32,851 nucleotides of DNA from Hyphomicrobiales bacterium (GTDB taxonomy: Bacteria; Pseudomonadota; Alphaproteobacteria; Rhizobiales; Beijerinckiaceae), in assembly GCA_025358745.1 (NCBI GenBank), contig JANYIH010000116.1:1-32851 (forward strand), given 5' to 3'. A program made the position numbers and the translations under genes. The stretch's first letter is position 1. Each line of letters opens with the position of its first letter. Positions 8,211 to 15,804 of the stretch are shown here, piece by piece. The notes under the pieces are model-generated. The model saw nothing but the letters and a program-made list of their open reading frames with translations. It did no database searches and had not been told where the DNA came from.

Positions 8211-9191
8211 TCAACCGTTCATGACGCGGCGAATCTTGTCGACGATGCGCGCCGCGCTTGGCAGGGCAAGATCTTCAAGATGATCGGCCGCGGGTAGCGG
8301 GATATGCGGCGTGGTGATGCGGACGATGGGGCCGTCGAGATCCCAGAACGCTTCGTCCGCGACAATCGAGGCGATCTCGGCTCCCCAGCCGCATAGCCGG
8401 GGATTCTCCTCGACGGTGAACAGACGGCCGGTTTTGGCGACCGAGCCGAGGATGGTTCTTGTGTCCAACGGCACCAGCGAACGCACGTCGACCACTTCGG
8501 CGTCGATGCCGTGGTCGCGTTTGAGCGTGTCGGCGGCGTCCAGCGCGCGCGAGACCATCAGCGCCAGCGCGACGATCGTGCAATCGCTCCCTGCACGCAA
8601 AATCTTGGCGGTTCCCAAGGTATCGACGATCTCGCCGTCGGGGACTTCGCCCTTCATGGCGTAGAGCGCCTTGTGCTCATGGAAGATCACGGGATCGTTG
8701 TCCCGTACCGCGGCCGCCATCAATCCCACGACGTCGGCAGGCGAGGATGGCGCCACGACCTTGATCCCGGGGATCATCATCGTCCAGTTTTCAATCGACT
8801 GCGAGTGCTGCGCGCCAAACCACACCCCGCCGCCATTGCCGGTGCGGATCACCAGCGGACACGCCAGCTGGCCGTTGGTCATGTAGCGTATCTTCGACAT
8901 TTCATTGGCGACATAGTCGAAACAGACCGCCAGAAAATCGGCGAACATGATCTCGGCGATCGGCCGAAGCCCCGTCATGGCGGCGCCCATGGCGGCGCCG
9001 AGAATGGCTTGCTCGGAGATCGGCGTGTCGCGCACACGCAGCGGGCCGAATTGTTCGTAGAGCCCGACGGTCGCTTTGAACACGCCGCCGGCCTTGCCGA
9101 TGTCCTCGCCAATCATCACGACGCGATTGTCGCGCGCCATCTCCTGCGCGATGCCGCGCGCAACGGCGTCACGATAAGTCAGTTCCGCCAC
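8211..9191 (-). CDS. acoB: E1 beta subunit of an acetoin-dehydrogenase-type complex
   Basis: A 326-residue transketolase-like beta subunit. It begins LTYRDAVARGIAQEM and contains the conserved GEDIGKAGGVFKAT and DTPISEQAILGAAMGAA. The middle region GGGVWFGAQHSQSIE and the segment FHEHKALYAMKGEVPDG closely resemble AcoB of acetoin dehydrogenases. With the alpha subunit it forms the ThDP active site; beta supplies residues that bind ThDP and the E2 docking surface. Its start overlaps the E1 alpha stop by 13 bases, and E2 follows after 5 bases, so the three are a single translational unit. The acetoin assignment comes from motif resemblance and the neighbouring butanediol-dehydrogenase-like genes. 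Confidence 0.93.
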   Translation of the reverse strand: MAELTYRDAVARGIAQEMARDNRVVMIGEDIGKAGGVFKATVGLYEQFGPLRVRDTPISEQAILGAAMGAAMTGLRPIAEIMFADFLAVCFDYVANEMSKIRYMTNGQLACPLVIRTGNGGGVWFGAQHSQSIENWTMMIPGIKVVAPSSPADVVGLMAAAVRDNDPVIFHEHKALYAMKGEVPDGEIVDTLGTAKILRAGSDCTIVALALMVSRALDAADTLKRDHGIDAEVVDVRSLVPLDTRTILGSVAKTGRLFTVEENPRLCGWGAEIASIVADEAFWDLDGPIVRITTPHIPLPAADHLEDLALPSAARIVDKIRRVMNG

Positions 9192-10210
9192 GCCCAGCCC
9201 CCATCCGCATAAACATCCGCGGTCAATAGTTCGATCGGAGCCGGCGGCGACGCCTTGCAGGCGACCGTCGCGGCTTCGACCTTGCGCTTGCTTTCGGCCG
9301 CGATCGCTTCGATCTTCTCATCCGCAACGCCGAATTCCTTCAACCGCTGGCGGTAGATGATCAGCGGATCGCGCTTCATCCATTCCTCAAGCTCGCCGGG
9401 CGGACGGTATTTGCCGGGATCGGCGCGGGAATGGCCGGAATGGCGATAGGTCAGGCATTCGATCAGCGAGGGGCCGTCGCCCGCGCGCGCTTTCGCCAAC
9501 GCCGCTTGCGCCGCGCGGAAGACGACATCGGCGTCGTTGCCGTCTATCAGAATGCGCTCCAGGCCATAGGCCGCCGCACGGTCTGCGGCGGGATGGGGAA
9601 CCGCCGTCACGTCGCCGATCGGCGTATATTCCATGTAGAGGTTGTTCTCGCAGACGAAGACGACCGGCAGCTTCCACACGGCGGCGAAATTGAGCGCTTC
9701 GTGAAACGCGCCGATGTTGGTGGTTCCGTCGCCGAAAAAGCAGACGGAGACATCTTTCTCGCCCAGATATTGCGCGCGCCAGGCCGAGCCGCAGGCGATG
9801 GGGAGATGCGCGCCGATGATGGCGTAGGAACCCAGCACGTCATGCTCGACCGAGGTCAGATGCATCGAGCCGCCCTTGCCGCGCATCAGCCCGATATCCC
9901 TCAGCATCAACTCGCCCAGCATTCCCTCCATCGGGGCGCCGCGCGCCAGCGTATGCGCATGTCCGCGATAGGTGCAGAAGGACTTGTCGCCCTTTTGCAT
10001 TGCGACGCCGAAGCCTGCCGCGACCGCCTCCTGGCCAAGCGAGAGATGGCTGGTGCCCTTGATCAGATTCTGAAGGAAGAGATCGTAGGCGCGCTTCTCG
10101 CAATCGCGGATTTCGACCTGAAGGCGGAACAGCTCCAGTCTCTGTTCCACGCCGATGTCGTCGTTGCGCGGCGCGTCCACCCGCGCCGCGACGTCTTGCT
10201 CCGATGCCAT
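9179..10210 (-). CDS. acoA: E1 alpha subunit, ThDP-dependent, of an acetoin-dehydrogenase-type complex
   Basis: A 343-residue alpha subunit that binds ThDP-Mg through Gly160-Asp161-Gly162 (FFGDGTTNIGAFHEALN) and the closing FVCENN about 25 residues later. Upstream motifs TYRGHAHTLARG and GKGGSMHL are standard for the family, and the C-terminal active-site loop is TYRHSGHSRADPGKYR. It starts the decarboxylation or C-C cleavage step and hands an acyl group to E2-lipoate. A 125-base gap before it, with an imperfect 25-base palindrome, suggests a second promoter inside the array. The first ATG at 10210 gives a protein of normal length with a short N-terminal extension. Confidence 0.94.
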   Translation of the reverse strand: MASEQDVAARVDAPRNDDIGVEQRLELFRLQVEIRDCEKRAYDLFLQNLIKGTSHLSLGQEAVAAGFGVAMQKGDKSFCTYRGHAHTLARGAPMEGMLGELMLRDIGLMRGKGGSMHLTSVEHDVLGSYAIIGAHLPIACGSAWRAQYLGEKDVSVCFFGDGTTNIGAFHEALNFAAVWKLPVVFVCENNLYMEYTPIGDVTAVPHPAADRAAAYGLERILIDGNDADVVFRAAQAALAKARAGDGPSLIECLTYRHSGHSRADPGKYRPPGELEEWMKRDPLIIYRQRLKEFGVADEKIEAIAAESKRKVEAATVACKASPPAPIELLTADVYADGGWAWRN

Positions 10211-10273
10211 CTCGCAGCTTCCACCCTAAAGTTCAGATCAAGACATTGCCACACCGGCGCAGGTCTTGAATTG

Positions 10274-10298
10274 GAAACATCCTCAAAATGGATATTTC
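10274..10298. promoter_or_regulatory. Imperfect palindrome upstream of E1 alpha (candidate operator)
   Basis: Arms GAAACATCC (10274-10282) and GGATATTTC (10290-10298) are reverse complements except for one position, separated by TCAAAAT. The site lies 64 bases upstream of the E1 alpha start, in the gap after the SDR gene. Its ATCC(TC)AAAATG core recurs twice in the divergent region at 11237-11307, so a common DNA-binding protein may control both transcripts. No protein partner can be assigned from sequence alone. Confidence 0.45.
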
Positions 10299-10335
10299 GC
10301 AAGACGGCGCGGGAGCGAGAGGCGGCGCTTCGCGT

Positions 10336-11121
10336 TCAAACCAGCACCATGCCTCCGTCCGCCATGATGACCTGACCAGTGATGTAATCGGAATCGGGCG
10401 ACGCCAGGAACGCGGCGACGCCGGCCATATCGCTTGGGCGGGAGGGGTAACCCATGAGGATGCTCGACGAGAAGCTTTCGATGAACTCGCCCTTCTCTTT
10501 GATGACGCCCTTGTCGATCATGTCTTGCTCAAGCCCGTCCCACAGCGGCGTCACGACCACGCCTGGCGCAAAGGCGTTGACGGTGATCTTGTGTTTGGCG
10601 AACTCGCGCGCGGCGGCCTGGGTCAGCGAAATGACGGAAGCCTTGCTGGCGCAATAGGGCGCGAATTCCGCGTAGCCCTGACGGCCCGCTATCGAGGCCG
10701 TGTTGATGATCTTGCCGCCCTGCCCTTGCGCGATCATTTGTTTGGCGGCCTCCTGCGTGCAAACCATCACGCCCCAGGCGTTGACGCGCAGGATGGCGTT
10801 GAAGTTGGCCTCATCGACCTCCAAAAACGGCAGCGGCTTGTTGAAGCCCGCGTTGTTGAAGATGATGTCGAGCCGCCCGAAGGATTGCACGGTCTGCGCG
10901 ATGGCGGCCTGGACCTGAGCCCGTTCGGCGACATCGACGGCGACGCCGATCGCGCTGCCGCCGCTTCGGTTCAGCGTTTCCGCGACTGACCTCGCCTTGT
11001 CGCCGTTGAGATCGGCGACGGCGACATGGGCGCCTTCCCTAGCCAGCCGCGTGGCTATGCCTTCGCCGATGCCCTGTGCGCCGCCTGTAACAATGACGAC
11101 CTTGCCTTGAAGCCGCGCCAT
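10336..11121 (-). CDS. Short-chain dehydrogenase/reductase, diol or acetoin dehydrogenase-like
   Basis: A 261-residue classical SDR. The cofactor motif is TGGAQGIGEGIA, with Asp in VAVADLNGD favouring NAD(H). NNAG follows, then the catalytic Ser in INTASIAGRQG and the Tyr/Lys pair in YCASKAS. The C-terminus ITGQVIMADGGMVLV is typical. It resembles meso-2,3-butanediol dehydrogenase/acetoin reductase and related polyol dehydrogenases. The ATG at 11121 has AGGGAGG 8 bases upstream and begins at the Rossmann fold; an upstream extension is open but unneeded. It is the first gene of the leftward array, facing a divergent zinc butanediol-dehydrogenase-like gene, which supports a role in diol/ketol interconversion. 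Exact substrate is inferred. Confidence 0.88.
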   Translation of the reverse strand: MARLQGKVVIVTGGAQGIGEGIATRLAREGAHVAVADLNGDKARSVAETLNRSGGSAIGVAVDVAERAQVQAAIAQTVQSFGRLDIIFNNAGFNKPLPFLEVDEANFNAILRVNAWGVMVCTQEAAKQMIAQGQGGKIINTASIAGRQGYAEFAPYCASKASVISLTQAAAREFAKHKITVNAFAPGVVVTPLWDGLEQDMIDKGVIKEKGEFIESFSSSILMGYPSRPSDMAGVAAFLASPDSDYITGQVIMADGGMVLV

Positions 11122-11529
11122 TCGACCGTCCTCCCTCTTTCCGCGCCGGATTTCTGGACAGCGCGACAAGCCCATGCGGCGAGTGCGCTCGTGAGCAGGC
11201 TAACCCGGGCTTGGGGAAAGGCGGTACCGGGAAAATATCCAAAATGGCCCTTAACCGGCGCGCCTGCGCGAGCGGCCACTAGCGCCCGCAATATATTCAT
11301 TTTGGATAAAAGCGGAGCGACCGCGCAAGCAGGCCGACGGTATAAGAAGGCAAGACAATTCGTTGCGCGGCGGGCGTCGGCTCGCTTCGCGCACTCAATG
11401 GGAGGCATGAAGCTATGAGGAGACCGGTCAGCGCCTCCTTTGCCCCCACCCAAATTGTTGTTCTCATACGGGCTCCCGGTGCGTGGGCCGCGATGACAGG
11501 CGCGCAAGAACTTTCCTACGGAGCATGAA
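11122..11529. promoter_or_regulatory. Divergent control region between the SDR and the zinc dehydrogenase
   Basis: A 408-base gap with no credible gene; open frames crossing it lack ribosome sites and family motifs. It must carry the promoters for both the leftward catabolic array and the rightward dehydrogenase genes. The clearest structure is an 11-base perfect inverted pair, TATCCAAAATG at 11236-11246 and CATTTTGGATA at 11298-11308, 51 bases apart, in locally AT-rich DNA. A clean sigma-54 (-24/-12) element, common at acetoin operons, was looked for and not found. Confidence 0.6.
11236..11308. repeat. Inverted pair TATCCAAAATG / CATTTTGGATA (candidate paired operator)
   Basis: Two perfect 11-base inverted copies sit 51 bases apart between divergent transcripts. 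Centre-to-centre spacing is 62 bases, close to six helical turns, so proteins on both sites would lie on the same DNA face and could interact by looping. The left copy is preceded by GAAAA and the right copy, read on the minus strand, is followed by AATATATT. The core resembles the palindrome before E1 alpha at 10274-10298. Confidence 0.5.
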
Positions 11530-12597
11530 ATGAAGGCCATCAGGTTTTACGCCAAGGAAGACGTTCGCGTGGACAGCGTGGCGGCGCCGGACGTTATGGG
11601 CGACAGCCAAGTGCTGGTGCGGCCGCTGACCTGCGGCATCTGCGGCACCGATCTGCACGAGTTCGCCGGCGGCCCGATCGTGACGCCGAAGACCGCGCAT
11701 AAATTCACCGGCGCCGTCCTGCCGCAAATTCTCGGCCACGAATTCTCGGCCGAGGTGGTGGATACGGGCCGTTCGGTGACCCGCGTGCGCAAGGGCGACC
11801 GCATCTCCATTCAGCCGCTGGTGATGCCGCTCGACGACTATTACAGCCGCCGCGGCCTCAATCATCTGAGCCCCAGCATGGGCTGCATCGGTCTGAGCTG
11901 GGCCTGGGGCGGCATGGGCGAACTGGCCGTCATCAACGACTACAACGCCAATCTCATTCCCGAGAACGTCAGCAACGAACAAGGCGCGATGGTTGAGCCG
12001 ACGGCGGTGGCGCTGTATGGCGTGGACCGCGCCAGGGTCACTGGCGGCAGCACCGTGCTGGTGACGGGCGCCGGCCCGATCGGGGCGCTGGTGGTGTTGA
12101 TCTGCAACGCGGTCGGTGCTTCGAAGATCTTCGTCAGCGAGCCCAACGCCAACCGGCGCCGGCACATCGAAAGCCTCGGCGTCGCTGCGGCCGTGCTCGA
12201 TCCGCGCGCCGTCAACGTCGTCGATTTCATCAGAGAGAACACGGAAGAGGGCGTCGGCGTCGACGCCGCGATCGAGTGTTCGGGCATCGAGCTTGCGCTC
12301 AACACCTGCGTCGAAGCGGTTCGAAATCATGGCGTGGTGGTGCAGACGGGACTGCACGTGAAGAAGGCGCTGGTCGACCCGGCTTTGTGGGCGCTGAAAG
12401 ACATCTCGATCGAGGCGACCTGGTGCTACGAAGTGACGATGTGGCCGCGCGTCATCCGCATGATTTCCAGCGGCAGACTCCCGGTCGAGAAAATCATCAC
12501 AGGCCGCATCCAACCGGAAGACATTGTCGAGAAGGGCTTCCGGTCGCTGCTGAACCCCGGCGGTCAGGAGATGAAGGTGATGGTCGACATGCGCTGA
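11530..12597 (+). CDS. Zinc-dependent medium-chain dehydrogenase, (R,R)-butanediol dehydrogenase-like
   Basis: A 355-residue MDR enzyme. The catalytic zinc site is suggested by Cys38 in CGICGTDLHE, by LGHEF and by the later Glu in VEPTAVALYG. The Rossmann motif is TGAGPIGALV. The segment ICGTDLHEFAGGPI followed by KFTGAVLPQILGHEFS is characteristic of butanediol dehydrogenases related to BdhA/Gfo-type polyol enzymes. The lobe that usually holds four structural-zinc cysteines reads QPLVMPLDDYYSRRGLNH and has none, as in some BdhA proteins. It would oxidise 2,3-butanediol or a similar diol to a hydroxyketone, feeding the divergent acetoin-type complex. A PRISE-type reductase gene follows after 59 bases. 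Confidence 0.9.
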   Translation: MKAIRFYAKEDVRVDSVAAPDVMGDSQVLVRPLTCGICGTDLHEFAGGPIVTPKTAHKFTGAVLPQILGHEFSAEVVDTGRSVTRVRKGDRISIQPLVMPLDDYYSRRGLNHLSPSMGCIGLSWAWGGMGELAVINDYNANLIPENVSNEQGAMVEPTAVALYGVDRARVTGGSTVLVTGAGPIGALVVLICNAVGASKIFVSEPNANRRRHIESLGVAAAVLDPRAVNVVDFIRENTEEGVGVDAAIECSGIELALNTCVEAVRNHGVVVQTGLHVKKALVDPALWALKDISIEATWCYEVTMWPRVIRMISSGRLPVEKIITGRIQPEDIVEKGFRSLLNPGGQEMKVMVDMR

Positions 12598-12656
12598 CGT
12601 GCGCGTGTAGTTTTGGGAACGGGCAGCGCGATAATTGGCGTCGGACGGAGCAGATC

Positions 12657-13724
12657 ATGAAAATTGTGGCCCTGGTCGTGGGAGCGACGGGAATTGCGGG
12701 ACGCGGTGTGTCTCAGGAACTGCTCGAAGGCGGAGCGACTGTCTACGGACTTTCGCGCAAGCCCGAGGGCCTGACGCCGGGCGTGCATCACGTCGCTGCG
12801 GATTTGACGAAATCCGAGAGCGTCAACCAAGCCGTCGCCGGACTGAAGCCGACGCATGTCTATCTCACCACGTGGTCGCGGCAGGCGAACGAAGAAGAGA
12901 ATATCCGCGTCAACGCCGGCGCGGTGCGGACGCTGCTCGCCGCCGTCGCGCCCGTTCGCTCTGTCGTCCACGTCGCGCTGGTGACGGGACTAAAGCACTA
13001 TCTCGGGCCGTTCGACGCCTATGTCAAAGCCGGCGTGATGCCGCCGATGCCGGTGCGCGAGGAGCAGCCGCGCCTCGATATCCCGAATTTCTACTACGCT
13101 CAGGAGGACGAGGTTTACGCAGCCGCCGCGCGCGACGGGTTCACCTGGAGCGTGCATCGCCCGCACACGATCATCGGCAAGGCGATCGGCAATGCGATGA
13201 ACATGGGCTCGACGCTCGCGGCCTGCGCCGCGATCTGCAAGGAGACGGGGCGGAAATTCAAATTCCCCGGCAGCGCCGCGCAATGGAACGGATTGTCCGA
13301 CATGACGGACTCGCGCGTGCTCGGCAAACAACTCGTCTGGGCCAGCACCCATGATGTCGCGAAGAACGAAGCCTTCAACATCGTCAACGGCGACATCTTC
13401 CGCTGGAACTGGATGTGGCCGCGCCTCGCGAAATGGTTCGGCGTCGAGTGGGAAGGATTCAGCGGCGAGATCGCGCCGCTGGAGACGCAGATGGCGGGCG
13501 ATGCGAGCGTCTGGAAACGCATCGTGGAAAAGCATGGGCTGGTCGAGCCCGACCTCGCGCGGGTCGCCTCCGCCTGGCACACGGACCTCGATCTCGGCCG
13601 CCCGATCGAAGTGATGACGGACATGGCCGCGAGCCGCAAGCGAGGCTTCACCGTTTATCAGAACACCGAGGAAGCCTTCCATAGCCTGTTCGCGCAATTG
13701 CGCGCGGAAAAGGTCATTCCTTGA
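12657..13724 (+). CDS. PRISE-type SDR (progesterone 5-beta-reductase/iridoid-synthase-like enone reductase)
   Basis: A 355-residue extended SDR. The N-terminal motif is VVGATGIAGRGVSQ, with SRKP after the second strand. The family's typical segments are present: HVALVTGLKHYLGPF, the catalytic-Tyr region FYYAQEDEV, and WSVHRPHTIIGKAIGNAMN. Later come FNIVNGDIFRWNWMWP and the C-terminal KRGFTVYQNTEEAFHSLF. Known PRISE enzymes reduce activated C=C bonds of enones with NADPH; bacterial members are poorly studied. GGAG stands about 10 bases before the ATG. It is probably co-transcribed with the upstream zinc dehydrogenase, and a hairpin follows the stop. This suggests that the pathway substrate is, or passes through, an unsaturated ketone or aldehyde. 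Confidence 0.85.
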   Translation: MKIVALVVGATGIAGRGVSQELLEGGATVYGLSRKPEGLTPGVHHVAADLTKSESVNQAVAGLKPTHVYLTTWSRQANEEENIRVNAGAVRTLLAAVAPVRSVVHVALVTGLKHYLGPFDAYVKAGVMPPMPVREEQPRLDIPNFYYAQEDEVYAAAARDGFTWSVHRPHTIIGKAIGNAMNMGSTLAACAAICKETGRKFKFPGSAAQWNGLSDMTDSRVLGKQLVWASTHDVAKNEAFNIVNGDIFRWNWMWPRLAKWFGVEWEGFSGEIAPLETQMAGDASVWKRIVEKHGLVEPDLARVASAWHTDLDLGRPIEVMTDMAASRKRGFTVYQNTEEAFHSLFAQLRAEKVIP

Positions 13725-13747
13725 ACAGGCCATAGGGCTCCAAACCC

Positions 13748-13771
13748 GGGAGGGCGAAGCCCTCCCGCTTT
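13748..13771 (+). terminator. Hairpin after the PRISE-type gene
   Basis: GGGAGGGC (13748-13755) and GCCCTCCC (13759-13766) form a perfect 8-base-pair stem with a GAA loop, 23 bases after the stop codon, followed by GCTTTCG. The T-tract is short, so it is a modest intrinsic terminator or a 3'-end stabiliser that separates the dehydrogenase pair from the next gene. Confidence 0.6.
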
Positions 13772-13898
13772 CGCGGCGGCGGGAATGGACGCAACGGGAC
13801 GAGGCACGGACTCGACAGAAGCGATCTCGCGACCTAACCGTCAGCGACAGCGGCGCCCTTTTGCTGGGCCCGATCCCGTCAGGCCCGACACTTACCGG

Positions 13899-15602
13899 AT
13901 GACCGAGCACGAACTCCTGCGGATTATTGCGTTCCTGGAACGGGTTCGCCAGCCCTTCCAGGAGTTGGTCCCGATCGCGGAAGAAGACGCGACCTGGAAC
14001 ATGCTGCTGTTTCTAATGCGCAATCACCTCGCGGGAACGCCGGTCGCCATTTCCACTCTCGCCTCCGTCGCCCAGGTGCCGCACGCCACGGCGATGCGCC
14101 GAATTCATGCTTTGATCGAACGCGGCGACATCGTGACGAAAAAGGCCAGCGACACCGGCAAGCGGTTTCTGTTGTCGCCGAGCGACGCGCTGCTGCGAAG
14201 TTTCATCGAATATGCGCGCAAGATCAAATTCCTGCTGGCCGAGACCTTCGGGTTGCGCGCGAAGACGGACAGCGACGAGGATTTCTATTTTGGCGGCTCC
14301 TATTTCGCCGCGCAAATCATACCGCCGCCGCGCCTGATCGAGAGTCTTTTTCGCGGCAAGCGCGAGATCAAATTCCTGCTCAATGACGATAACTACTTCT
14401 TGTCGATGCGCAATATGTGGGCGGACTTTCGCAACAACATGTCGTCGCGCAAGAACTTCGACCTGCTGAAACTTCCCCAACTGCACGAACGGCTGATCGA
14501 AAATTCGAAGCGGGATGTCTCCGAATACGACATCGTCGCGGTCAACGCGCCCTGGTTGGGCGAAGCGGTGAAAAAGAATCTGGTCATCCCGCTGGACTCC
14601 CACATCAAGGCCGCCGCGATTTCGCCGCTCGATTTTCATCCCTCGGTATGGTCGATGGGGAGTTGGCGCGGTCAGCAGTTCGGCGTCCCGATCTATTGCA
14701 CCATCGAATTGCTGGCCGCGCGCAGCGATCTGTTCGAGAAAGACAGAATCGACTATCCCACGACGTTCGAGAAGACGATCGCCGCCGCCAAACATTTCCA
14801 CGCCCCCGCCAAGGAGCGCTATGGTATCGCCTGGAATGGCGCGCGCGGCATGCCGATCGCCTCGACCTTCATGTTTCTGATGGGATGCTGCGGCGAATCG
14901 ATCCTGCGGATTCCGAAGGCGAGCCTGGTGATGGGCGTCGACGAGGCGCGCGGCGAACAGCTTCGCCCGCAAATCCAGTCCGAAGCGGGAATGCGCGTGC
15001 TCGACTATCTTCACAAGTTGAAGGAGGTCTCGCCGCCCGACATTCTCGAAATGGATTGGGACCGCCGCACCTCGTCGTTTCTCTCGGGCCAGACGGCGCT
15101 CGCCTATTGCTGGACGGTCCGCGCCGCGCGATTCGAGACCGATGTCAGTTCGGCCGTGAAGCGTAAGGTGAGTTACCTGCCGCAGCCGCGCGGGCCGGCC
15201 GGCGCTTCCAACAACCCCATCGGCGGCTTTTTGCTCTGCATCCCTTCGAACCTGCCGCCGGAAAGAATAGAACTGGCGTTCGAGGCGATCGCCTGGATGA
15301 CGTCGCCCGAAGCGATGAAGGTCAACGTTCAGAACGGCTTTCCGGTCGCCCCGCGTTTCAGCGTCTCCGCCGATCCCGAGGCGGCGGCGACTTCGCCGAT
15401 CGTGAGCGTCGTCGACAAGCTGGCAAAGCGGGGCTTGCTGAAAGCCTGGCCGCGACCGCCGGTGCCGGAGTACCTCGCGCTGGAGGCGATTCTCGGCGAA
15501 GAGATCCACCGCGCGCTGCGTAGCGAAGTCAGCGACCGAGACGCCTTGAGAAACGCGCAGGCTCAAGCGGACGAAGTGATGCATGCGGCGGGCTACTATT
15601 GA
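13899..15602 (+). CDS. Winged-helix domain fused to a solute-binding-protein fold (putative one-component regulator)
   Basis: A 567-residue protein without a signal peptide or membrane segment, so probably cytoplasmic. Residues about 1-105 form a MarR-like winged helix (STLASVAQVPHATAMRRIHALIERGDIV, then a wing with GKRFLLSPS). The rest, from about 125, matches family-1 extracellular solute-binding proteins: YDIVAVNAPWLGEAV, the hinge-like VWSMGSWRGQQFGVPIYC, YPTTFEKTIAAAKHF, a loop FLSGQTALAYCW, and a C-terminal AIAWMTSPEAMKVNVQNG. A periplasmic-type binding fold thus seems to have been recruited as an intracellular ligand sensor. The ATG at 13899 begins the domain; an ATG at 13785 would add 38 Arg-rich residues, and neither has a strong ribosome site. 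It may regulate the flanking dehydrogenase or PQQ-ADH genes; this is inference. Confidence 0.8.
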   Translation: MTEHELLRIIAFLERVRQPFQELVPIAEEDATWNMLLFLMRNHLAGTPVAISTLASVAQVPHATAMRRIHALIERGDIVTKKASDTGKRFLLSPSDALLRSFIEYARKIKFLLAETFGLRAKTDSDEDFYFGGSYFAAQIIPPPRLIESLFRGKREIKFLLNDDNYFLSMRNMWADFRNNMSSRKNFDLLKLPQLHERLIENSKRDVSEYDIVAVNAPWLGEAVKKNLVIPLDSHIKAAAISPLDFHPSVWSMGSWRGQQFGVPIYCTIELLAARSDLFEKDRIDYPTTFEKTIAAAKHFHAPAKERYGIAWNGARGMPIASTFMFLMGCCGESILRIPKASLVMGVDEARGEQLRPQIQSEAGMRVLDYLHKLKEVSPPDILEMDWDRRTSSFLSGQTALAYCWTVRAARFETDVSSAVKRKVSYLPQPRGPAGASNNPIGGFLLCIPSNLPPERIELAFEAIAWMTSPEAMKVNVQNGFPVAPRFSVSADPEAAATSPIVSVVDKLAKRGLLKAWPRPPVPEYLALEAILGEEIHRALRSEVSDRDALRNAQAQADEVMHAAGYY

Positions 15603-15804
15603 ACTTCACATCTCACGCCGGCGGGAAAGCCCGTCATAGAAAGCGGCTGGTTGCGCACGAAATATTGTGCGGCGCGAGAGCGCGATACCAAATTCTGATC
15701 GCCGCGTTAGCTATTTTCTATTTTGCGCGCGCGCTGTCATGAGGCACGATCCCCGGCGATGGACGTCATGCGGAAAATGTTCGGGACGCGTCGACGAGGC
15801 GAAT
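15603..15804. promoter_or_regulatory. Control region of the PQQ-ADH cassette
   Basis: About 200 bases with no supported gene, although the frame of the next protein stays open into it. It holds a short hairpin CGGG-AAAG-CCCG (15622-15633) that may mark the end of the previous transcript. A dyad CGCAC-N8-GTGCG follows at 15654-15671 with an AT-rich centre, and then AT-rich sequence TTAGCTATTTTCTATTTTG around 15707-15725 that could contain a -10 element. Transcription of the cassette probably starts here. Confidence 0.45.

Noticed and set aside
10211-10273. Possible sigma-54 promoter (TGGCAA...TTGAT on the minus strand) before E1 alpha
   Set aside because: The spacing is one base short and the -12 GC is missing, so it does not meet the consensus despite the known sigma-54 control of many acetoin operons.
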